The notes under the pieces are model-generated. The model was not told where the DNA came from. It ran no database searches and worked only from the letters and a program-made list of their open reading frames with translations. The translations under genes and the position numbers were made by a program. Shown here in pieces: positions 1 to 5,814 of a stretch of 7,673 bases of DNA. How positions within the stretch are numbered: the stretch's first letter is position 1; each line of letters begins with the position of its first letter. The stretch is from Cesiribacter sp. (lineage in GTDB: Bacteria > Bacteroidota > Bacteroidia > Cytophagales > Cyclobacteriaceae): contig JASLAE010000287.1 in the NCBI GenBank assembly GCA_030147305.1, positions 1 to 7,673 of the forward strand, read 5' to 3'.

Positions 1-131
1 GCTCCACCAATAGATGAGCCTATAAACTTGGCGTCTTTTGCTTTTGCCCTTACAACCAGCGTAGTTTCCTGCTGCTGCGCCTGGGCAACAAAACTAAAAA
101 ACAGCAGGTAAAAGAGTATAGAGATCCGCAT
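1..131 (-). CDS. Secreted protein of unknown function, N-terminal fragment (runs off left edge)
   Basis: Reading the minus strand from the ATG at 131 gives 43 codons plus two bases with no stop, so the gene continues outside the window. The product begins MRISILFYLLFFSFVAQAQ, a classic Sec signal peptide: one basic residue, a hydrophobic core and a likely cleavage after A-Q-A (about residue 18). The mature part starts QQETTLVVRAKAKDAKFIG, then a Ser/Gly-rich turn, and could open a beta-sandwich domain. It reminds me of a conserved Bacteroidota secreted protein without a named function, but that is memory, not a search. The upstream sequence is A/T-rich with no Shine-Dalgarno, normal for this phylum. 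The VOC gene lies 104 bases upstream on the same strand, so co-transcription is possible but not shown. Too little is visible to assign a role. Confidence 0.7.
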   Translation of the reverse strand, partial: MRISILFYLLFFSFVAQAQQQETTLVVRAKAKDAKFIGSSIGG

Positions 132-235
132 ATAGATTTAAAAATGACCCGCAGTATCAGTGATGAATTTGTATGCCTGCAACAGGTATCAGCCTGTAAA
201 GGCTACCACGCTGCATACGGCAAGGTTCCAATGGA

Positions 236-631
236 TTAGATCTTCTCCGGCTTAAAGTAGGGGTTCTCAATAATGCCAATCACATTTCCCCAGGGATCAT
301 AAACAGTTCCCAGGCGTATGCCACTGCCAACGTCCTGTACAGCTTCACGCTCTTTTGCACCACGATAGAGCAGGTAATGCAAGCCTGCGTTCGCATCGGG
401 TACGCCCCAGTATACTACTACCCCACCCTCTGCTGGTGCAGCGGCCCCTTCTGCCGGTATCAGGCCCAGCTCGTAACCGCCAATATTAAAGCCTACATAA
501 AAGGGCTCATCAAAATAGGGCTGCACGCCAAATGTAGTGGCATACCAATCTTTGGCGGCTGTTACATCGGGTACCGGATATACGGCTGTGCGCAAGCCCT
601 GAAAGCGGCTTTGGTTATTGTGCTGCGTCAT
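236..631 (-). CDS. VOC family protein (glyoxalase/bleomycin-resistance/dioxygenase fold)
   Basis: The 131-residue product has the length and two-module layout of a single-chain vicinal-oxygen-chelate protein. The first beta-alpha-beta-beta-beta module is about residues 12-59 (LRTAVYPVPDVTAAKDWYA, later GGYELGLIP). The second is about 71-123 (VVVYWGVPDA, later YDPWGNVIGIIENP). The D-P-x-G-N-x-x-G-I-x-E-N-P ending is a hallmark of the superfamily. Members usually bind a divalent metal through His and Glu and act as isomerases, dioxygenases or antibiotic-binding proteins. Here the two Glu positions survive (E54 and E122), but neither strand normally supplying a metal-binding His has one; the only histidines are H4 and H85. 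The reaction is therefore unknown and the site may be metal-free. No signal peptide is visible, so it should be cytoplasmic. ATG at 631 is the only reasonable start, and the stop is TAA at 236-238. An AGGA sits about 14 bases upstream of the start, too far for a normal ribosome site. Confidence 0.93.
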   Translation of the reverse strand: MTQHNNQSRFQGLRTAVYPVPDVTAAKDWYATTFGVQPYFDEPFYVGFNIGGYELGLIPAEGAAAPAEGGVVVYWGVPDANAGLHYLLYRGAKEREAVQDVGSGIRLGTVYDPWGNVIGIIENPYFKPEKI

Positions 632-1150
632 TTGTTATACAATTGATCCTGTGATGCTGAAATTTACGGTATAATAAGCAAAATAACATTTTAACCCGGT
701 TTAATATTCCTGCATAGTGCTACGCCTGACTTTCTGGTGCTGCTGTTGCTCCCTTCATAACAATAATTTATACCCCGAAAGGCTCATGCCCATGCTCCAT
801 TCCTAATCAAAATGCTAAAGTTATTCATCAACCCAATATTCAGGTCCTTAAAACAAGCCCTTATCTGCAGCAGGAGAATTATTCTGATTGTACCTGCGAG
901 ATGTTTTGAATATGCGGTAAGCCCTTCCCGAGCGTCACAACAAGGAGCTTATCAGGTTGTAATATTATAGCACAAAAGCTTTTTTAAAGCATAATGTAAA
1001 ATTTCGCTGATTATCAGAGAACTTTTGTTATAATTGAATAGGAGTTTCTTTCTGTGTTTAGGGATCTGGGAAAATGCTCTTTTATTAAGAGATCTCACCT
1101 TCTATAATCTCCTTCCAAGCGATGTGTTGTCTGTGGACCTGTTTAGTGCT
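632..1150. other. 519-bp intergenic region between divergent transcription units
   Basis: This gap lies between the minus-strand VOC gene and the plus-strand envelope operon, so promoters for both should be here. It is rich in A/T patches and broken by stops in all frames. The longest ATG-initiated plus-strand frame I found is 812-970 (52 codons), with no recognisable protein character. Short inverted repeats occur: GCTTT-TTT-AAAGC at 978-990 and CTCTT-TTATT-AAGAG at 1077-1091. Both have five-base stems and neither is followed by a T-run typical of a terminator. No tRNA, riboswitch or IS end was recognised. On the VOC side, an imperfect match to the Bacteroidota -7 element (TTATTTTG on the minus strand, 679-686) has no -33 partner. 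Confidence 0.7.
1002..1036 (+). promoter_or_regulatory. Weak candidate Bacteroidota-type promoter for the envelope operon
   Basis: TATAATTG at 1029-1036 matches five of six fixed positions of the Bacteroidota primary-sigma -7 element (TAnnTTTG). TTTC at 1002-1005, 23 bases upstream, matches three of four bases of the -33 element TTTG, at the upper limit of the usual spacing. Transcription would start near 1042 and leave an untranslated leader of roughly 110 bases before the ATG at 1151. A second AT-rich hexamer, TATAAT at 1103-1108, lacks a clear partner. In A/T-rich DNA such matches arise by chance. Confidence 0.22.
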
Positions 1151-1909
1151 ATGAGAAAAATCTGGTCTTATTTGCTTTTGATCATCATTACTTTTAATGT
1201 TCCTTTTGAAGTAATTGCACAGCAAACTGCAGCCTCAGATTCACTGTCTGCCCTGCGCAATACTGTTCAATTTTACAGGCAGAAGGTAAAGGACAACTCT
1301 GTTTTATTTCAGGGCCGGCAATACATAGGGTTTGATAACCGTATTGAAGGCCATGCTTTTTTTTTAACCAGCGAATGGCTGGAGGGCGACTTGTATTATA
1401 AAGGCCGGCACTACCAGCAGGTTCCCATGCTATACGATATTACGGCAGAAGAACTGGTAGTAAAGCATTATGAAGGTTTATTCAGAATAAAGCTTTTCAA
1501 AGAACAGGTAGACCATTTTGTTCTGCTCGGCCACCACTTTGTAAATCCAATGGCAACAGATACTGCGATAGCAGACAGCAAAGGCCGCCTGCTGCTGAAT
1601 GATGGTTTTTACGAGCTGCTGTACAAGGGAAATTCCCAGGTACTGGCAAAACGAAAAAAGATTGTTGAAGAAAGTATTGTAGAAAAAAGAATTCACATAG
1701 AATTCGTTCAAAACAACTTCTTTTACATTGAAAAAGATGGGGTTTACTATGCTGTGAAGAAGAAAGGATCTGTGCTGGGGGTACTAAAGGATCGGAAAAA
1801 AGAAGTGCGCCAGTACCTTACAAAGCATAAGATCAAATTTCGCAAAAATCCGGAATTTGCCATTGTAAAGATGGTTGAGTTTTACGATGGGGAAACATAC
1901 AAACAATGA
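1151..1909 (+). CDS. Secreted protein of unknown function, first gene of the TonB-receptor operon
   Basis: The 252-residue product starts MRKIWSYLLLIIITFNVPF and has a Sec signal peptide with likely cleavage after V-I-A (about residue 23). The frame is open back to a TTG at 1034, but that start would add 39 residues in front of the signal sequence, so ATG 1151 is chosen. The mature part is rich in alternating aromatic and hydrophobic residues, suggesting mostly beta structure: GDLYYKGRHYQQVPMLYDI (79-97), a VDHFVLLGHHFV strand (120-131) and NDGFYELLYKG (150-160). A very basic C-terminal third follows, with FFYIEKDGVYYAVKKKGSVL (190-209) and KDRKKEVRQYLTKHKIKF (213-230). No lipobox, catalytic motif or membrane helix is visible. 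I recognise the style as a Bacteroidota protein found beside TonB-dependent receptors but know no assigned function. Its stop overlaps the receptor start by four bases, which ties it to receptor production. A periplasmic or outer-membrane accessory role is inferred. Confidence 0.85.
   Translation: MRKIWSYLLLIIITFNVPFEVIAQQTAASDSLSALRNTVQFYRQKVKDNSVLFQGRQYIGFDNRIEGHAFFLTSEWLEGDLYYKGRHYQQVPMLYDITAEELVVKHYEGLFRIKLFKEQVDHFVLLGHHFVNPMATDTAIADSKGRLLLNDGFYELLYKGNSQVLAKRKKIVEESIVEKRIHIEFVQNNFFYIEKDGVYYAVKKKGSVLGVLKDRKKEVRQYLTKHKIKFRKNPEFAIVKMVEFYDGETYKQ
1357..1365 (+). repeat. Run of nine T in the coding sequence (possible slippage site)
   Basis: Nine consecutive T bases cover parts of codons 69-72 (Ala-Phe-Phe-Leu) of the first operon gene. 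It is the longest homopolymer I noticed in the window. Gain or loss of one base would shift the frame in the first third of the protein. Whether it varies in nature cannot be told from one sequence. Confidence 0.9.
1906..1909 (+). promoter_or_regulatory. ATGA stop-start overlap, likely translational coupling
   Basis: The receptor ATG (1906-1908) overlaps the TGA stop (1907-1909) of the preceding gene. A GGGGAA stretch lies about 12 bases before the ATG, rather far for a Shine-Dalgarno. Such overlaps usually mean that ribosomes finishing the first gene re-initiate on the second, so receptor levels would follow those of the upstream protein. The overlap is seen directly; the coupling is inferred. 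Confidence 0.65.
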
Positions 1910-4689
1910 AACATTTTCTCCTGACTTTTTATATCCTTCTGGGCCTTTTCCCGCTTTCTTTTACTGCAGCCGCCCAGGACATAAATTCGCCACGTTTAAG
2001 CGCGAGCTTCAAGGGCGCAACCTTTCAGCAATTTGTTCAGGAGATAGAAAGTAAAAGCGGGTACCGTTTTTATTATGACCCCCTGCATACAGATAGTATT
2101 TCTGTTATGGGTAATTTCGATAATGCACCTTTAGCAACAGTGCTGGAGCAAACACTTCAAAATACCGATTTAGCGTTTGCCATCGATGCTGAGACCAAAG
2201 AGATTTATGTTACTAAGGGACAAAAGCTTGTGCTTGACTTACCTGCCGGTTTTTTCAGAAAACCGGAAGAAAAGGTTGCCCAGCAGCAAAAAGAAGCGTT
2301 TGTTGTGGATTATTACGATGGAAACGGGAACAGGTCCTGGGTAAAAAAAGATAAGATTTACGAGATTGGCAAAAGGACCCAGACCATTGTACCAGGCAAC
2401 GCAAAAATAACCGGCCGTGTACGCGATGCGCAAACAGGTGAGCAGGTAATTGGTGCCACCGTCCTGATTGAAGAACCATTTATTGGTGCAGCCACCGATG
2501 CTTTTGGCAACTTTACACTCACTATTCCAAAAGGTCGCCATACCTTAAAAATCAGATCCGTAGGCATGGTGAACGAAGAGCTTCAGATTGTGCTCTATGC
2601 TGATGGCAAGCTGGATATTGAGCTGTATGAAAATGTAACCCAGCTTAAGGCAGTAGAAATACGGGCTGACCGCGATGTAAATGTTACCCAGGCCCAGATG
2701 GGCATGGAAAAAATAAACATCCGGGCCATTAAGCAGGTGCCCAGCGTTATGGGCGAGCCTGATGTACTGCGGGTGGTGCTTACCCTCCCCGGGGTAAAAA
2801 CAGCCGGTGAAGCCAGTACTGGTTTTAACGTACGTGGAGGCTCCGTAGACCAGAACCTTATCCTGTTCAACGATGCTACCGTATACAACCCCTCCCATCT
2901 TTTTGGTTTCTTTTCTGCCTTTAATTCGGATTTGCTGGATGGCGTAGAGCTTTTCAAAAGCAGCATTCCCGCCCAGTACGGTGGCCGCCTTTCTTCGGTC
3001 TTAAAAATTACCCCACGCTACGGTAACAAGAAAAAGATAGCGGGCAATGCTGGCATAGGCTTGTTAACCAGCCGGGCAACCATAGAAGGCCCCATCTTTA
3101 AAGATAAAACCTCTTTTATTCTTGGCGGCCGCACCACTTATTCTAACTGGCTCCTGAAGCTGCTTGATGATGAACAGTACAAAAACAGCAAGGCTTCTTT
3201 CCATGATGTAAACCTGAACCTAACGCACGAAATAAACGAAAAAAGCAACCTTTACTTTACCGGCTATTACAGCAAAGATCAGTTTAAATTGGGAACCGAT
3301 ACCCTTTACAGCTACGACAATAAGAATGCTACTTTAAAATGGAAAAGAATCTTTTCTGATAAACTTATTGCTGATTTTACAGGCAGTTACAGCCAGTACA
3401 GGTTTGGGGTTGCCAGCGAAAATAACCCGGTAAATGCCTATAAACTTTCTTTTGATATTAACCAGCTAAATGGACAGGCAGCTTTTAACTACTCCTTAAA
3501 TAGTAGTCATACTTTAAACTTTGGCCTTTCCTCGGTTTATTATAAGCTGCGCCCCGGGTCTTTTTTGCCTGTTGGTACAGAATCGAAGGTAATGCCGGAT
3601 GTTCTGCAATCTGAGCAGGCAGTGGAAAGCGCCCTGTATCTGGAAGATCAGTTTGATATTTCCAAAAGGTTTTCCCTGACCGCAGGACTGCGTTATTCTC
3701 TCTACAATTACCTGGGACCCAAAAATGTAATTTCATATGCCAATGGCTTACCCAGGAACGAAACCAACATGCTGGATACCCTCTCCTACGGAGGAGGCGA
3801 CCTGATTCAGACCTATCACGGGCCTGAATACCGCTTATCGGCCAGGTATATGCTTACGCCCAGCTTATCGGTTAAGGGTGGCTACAACACCCTGCGCCAG
3901 TACATACACATGCTCTCCAACACCACGGCTGTTTCTCCCACCGATATCTGGAAGCTAAGCGATCCTAATATACGGCCACAATTTGGCGAGCAGTTTTCGC
4001 TGGGCCTCTATAAGAACTTTCGCAGTGGTGTAATAGAAACCTCGCTGGAAGGATACTACAAGAACATAAGCGACTACCTGGATTATAAAGGTGGTGCAGA
4101 ACTGGTGATGAATCCTGCTATAGAAGCAGAGGTAATCAACACCGAAGGAAAAGCTTACGGTGCAGAGTTCATGATCAAAAAACTCTCCGGAAAGTTAAAT
4201 GGCTGGTTTAGCTATACCTACTCCCGTACGCTGCTGCGCATGGATGATCCCGCCGCCGGCGAGGTCATTAACCGGGGAGACTGGTATCCCGCCAATTATG
4301 ATAAGCCCCATGACTTTACCCTTATTGGTAACTACAAGTTTTCACACCGCTTTAGTATTTCCCTGAACTGTACCTACAGCAGCGGGCGCCCTATCACCCT
4401 GCCCATAGCTAAATACTGGTACATGGGCTCCGAACGTGTGCTTTATGCGGATAGAAACTCGCACAGAATACCCGATTATTTCCGCACCGATATTGCAATG
4501 AACATAGAAGGAAATCATTACCTCAAGCAGTTAACGCACAATTCCTGGACCATCGGGGTGTATAACCTCACGGGTAGAAGAAATGTATATTCTGCCTACT
4601 TTATCGCTGAGGGAGGCACAATTAACGGGTACAAGCTCTCCATCTTTGGCAGTGCTATTCCATTCATCAATTACAACATCAGATTTTAA
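1906..4689 (+). CDS. TonB-dependent outer-membrane receptor with STN and carboxypeptidase-D-like regulatory domains
   Basis: The 927-residue product is a 22-strand-barrel type importer that takes up a ligand across the outer membrane using TonB-ExbBD energy. Domains in order: signal peptide (cleavage near A-A-A-Q, about 23); an STN domain about 31-105 (FVQEIESKSGYRFYYDP, then LATVLEQTL); a Lys/Gln-rich linker 106-166; a CarboxypepD_reg-like domain about 167-242 (ITGRVRDAQTGEQVIGATV); a probable TonB-box region near 246-255 (LKAVEIRAD); a plug about 265-370 with GFNVRGGSVDQNLILFNDA and the motif PAQYGGRLSSVL; then the barrel to the end. The last residues, FINYNIRF, have the terminal Phe expected for barrel assembly. 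It is shorter than many SusC proteins (about 1000 or more residues), and no SusD gene follows. Instead a DUF4249 lipoprotein starts six bases downstream, a pairing I know from other Bacteroidota. STN domains in FecA-type receptors signal to a FecR anti-sigma factor, but no sigma/anti-sigma pair is present here. The substrate is unknown. The start is set by the ATGA overlap and the signal peptide. Confidence 0.96.
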   Translation: MKHFLLTFYILLGLFPLSFTAAAQDINSPRLSASFKGATFQQFVQEIESKSGYRFYYDPLHTDSISVMGNFDNAPLATVLEQTLQNTDLAFAIDAETKEIYVTKGQKLVLDLPAGFFRKPEEKVAQQQKEAFVVDYYDGNGNRSWVKKDKIYEIGKRTQTIVPGNAKITGRVRDAQTGEQVIGATVLIEEPFIGAATDAFGNFTLTIPKGRHTLKIRSVGMVNEELQIVLYADGKLDIELYENVTQLKAVEIRADRDVNVTQAQMGMEKINIRAIKQVPSVMGEPDVLRVVLTLPGVKTAGEASTGFNVRGGSVDQNLILFNDATVYNPSHLFGFFSAFNSDLLDGVELFKSSIPAQYGGRLSSVLKITPRYGNKKKIAGNAGIGLLTSRATIEGPIFKDKTSFILGGRTTYSNWLLKLLDDEQYKNSKASFHDVNLNLTHEINEKSNLYFTGYYSKDQFKLGTDTLYSYDNKNATLKWKRIFSDKLIADFTGSYSQYRFGVASENNPVNAYKLSFDINQLNGQAAFNYSLNSSHTLNFGLSSVYYKLRPGSFLPVGTESKVMPDVLQSEQAVESALYLEDQFDISKRFSLTAGLRYSLYNYLGPKNVISYANGLPRNETNMLDTLSYGGGDLIQTYHGPEYRLSARYMLTPSLSVKGGYNTLRQYIHMLSNTTAVSPTDIWKLSDPNIRPQFGEQFSLGLYKNFRSGVIETSLEGYYKNISDYLDYKGGAELVMNPAIEAEVINTEGKAYGAEFMIKKLSGKLNGWFSYTYSRTLLRMDDPAAGEVINRGDWYPANYDKPHDFTLIGNYKFSHRFSISLNCTYSSGRPITLPIAKYWYMGSERVLYADRNSHRIPDYFRTDIAMNIEGNHYLKQLTHNSWTIGVYNLTGRRNVYSAYFIAEGGTINGYKLSIFGSAIPFINYNIRF

Positions 4690-4695
4690 AGCAGC

Positions 4696-5808
4696 ATGAA
4701 ATATTGGCGGAATATTTTACTGTTTACCTGCACTATCTTTTTGGGGATAAGCTGTGTGGATCCTTATGAGCCGCCTGTGTTGGCCCAGGCGAACAATTAC
4801 CTGGTGATAGAAGGTGTTTTACGCAATGGCGAACCTACTACAATCCGTTTAACCCGTACTGCCCGCTTGGCCGATACCGCACAGATCATAGTCGAGCCTG
4901 CGGCAGTGGTTAAAGTAGAAAGCGAAAGCGGGAGTGTTTTTCCTTTTCAGGAAGGTGAAGCGGGTACCTATGTATCAGCACCCATAGACCTTAACCCCGA
5001 AGACCGGTATCGCCTTCACATCCGTACCAGCGAAAACAAAGAATACCTTTCAGCATACGTAGATGTAAAAGAAGCGCCGCCAATAGATAGTCTCAGCTGG
5101 ACGATAGATGAAAGCGGTGTGCAGCTCTATGTAAATACCCATGACCCGCAGCATAATACCCGCTATTACAGATGGGAATACGAAGAGACCTGGGAATATC
5201 AAACGCCCTATCAATCATTGCTTATGTATGTTGATGGAGAGATTGTAGACCGGATACCGCCAACCCCTAATATATGCTGGCAGCAGAGCAGCTCTAGAAG
5301 CCTGTTATTGGGATCTTCTGCCAAACTGAGCAGTGATATTATTTATATGCAGCAGCTGGCAAGTGTACCGCGCATGTCCTGGAAGCTGGATACCAAATAC
5401 AGCATTCTGGTTAAGCAGTATGCCCTTAGCAAGGAAGCCTTTGAGTATTTCCAGCAGATGAAAAAGAACTCTGAACAGATGGGCTCTTTTTTTGACCCAC
5501 AGCCCATGGAGCTGGCCAGCAACTACTATGCTGTAAACGCTGACGAACCTGTAATAGGCTATTTCAGTGCCGGCAGGGTGCAGGAAAAAAGAATATTTAT
5601 CAAAAACTCAGAAGTACAACCCTGGGGTACCAGCCTGTTTTGCGAACTGATACCCGTTACCCTAGATAGTTTAGATTTTTACTTTGCTGAAAGTCTTGTA
5701 CCCATTTATGCGGTACCCCCCTTAGGCATTGTATATGGCTCCGCTGACCTAAATTGTTTTAACTGTGCTGTAAGAGCAGAGCCTGTCCAACCTGATTTTT
5801 GGGAATAA
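4696..5808 (+). CDS. DUF4249 domain-containing outer-membrane lipoprotein
   Basis: The 370-residue product starts MKYWRNILLFTCTIFLGISC, a lipoprotein signal with the modified cysteine at C20. The following residues, VDPYEPP, are typical of DUF4249 proteins. The rest fits that family: an N-terminal beta-sandwich part about 33-126 (NNYLVIEGVLRNGEPTTIRL, RYRLHIRT), a middle signature YYRWEYEETWEYQTPY (157-172), NICWQQ (192-197), and the C-terminal CFNCAVRAEPVQPDFW (354-369), corresponding to the family's closing C-x-x-C plus P-D-F-W pattern. Cysteines at 194, 316, 354 and 357 could form disulfides after export. The family has no established biochemical function as far as I know; its genes commonly sit next to TonB-dependent receptors. 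Here it lies six bases after the receptor stop and six before the next gene. A role as receptor-associated lid or ligand-capturing subunit, in place of SusD, is inference from position. No Shine-Dalgarno precedes the ATG. Confidence 0.92.
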   Translation: MKYWRNILLFTCTIFLGISCVDPYEPPVLAQANNYLVIEGVLRNGEPTTIRLTRTARLADTAQIIVEPAAVVKVESESGSVFPFQEGEAGTYVSAPIDLNPEDRYRLHIRTSENKEYLSAYVDVKEAPPIDSLSWTIDESGVQLYVNTHDPQHNTRYYRWEYEETWEYQTPYQSLLMYVDGEIVDRIPPTPNICWQQSSSRSLLLGSSAKLSSDIIYMQQLASVPRMSWKLDTKYSILVKQYALSKEAFEYFQQMKKNSEQMGSFFDPQPMELASNYYAVNADEPVIGYFSAGRVQEKRIFIKNSEVQPWGTSLFCELIPVTLDSLDFYFAESLVPIYAVPPLGIVYGSADLNCFNCAVRAEPVQPDFWE

Positions 5809-5814
5809 AAATTT

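Noticed and set aside
185..207. Hairpin GGTA-bulge-GCC-loop-GGC-TACC between the VOC gene and the left-edge gene, considered as a terminator
   Set aside because: The stem is interrupted and no T-run follows it on the minus strand, so it does not look like an intrinsic terminator.
377..646. 89-codon plus-strand open frame over the VOC gene
   Set aside because: It lies antisense inside a clear VOC gene, and its translation is rich in Cys, Tyr and Ile without domain character. It is a shadow frame.
812..970. 52-codon plus-strand frame in the intergenic region (begins MLKLFINPIF)
   Set aside because: It has no recognisable domain, no convincing ribosome site, and many AGG/AGA codons uncommon in the neighbouring genes. 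It is most likely chance.
2239..2966. Several 69-123-codon minus-strand frames inside the receptor gene
   Set aside because: They are antisense to a well-supported receptor coding region and show no protein-family features.
3485..3736. 83-codon minus-strand frame inside the receptor barrel region
   Set aside because: It is antisense to the barrel coding sequence, with no signal, domain or start context.
1906..5808. Receptor and lipoprotein considered as a SusC/SusD pair
   Set aside because: The lipoprotein has DUF4249 signatures (YYRWEYEETWEY, terminal PDFW) and lacks the helical TPR-like character of SusD. The receptor is also shorter than most SusC proteins.
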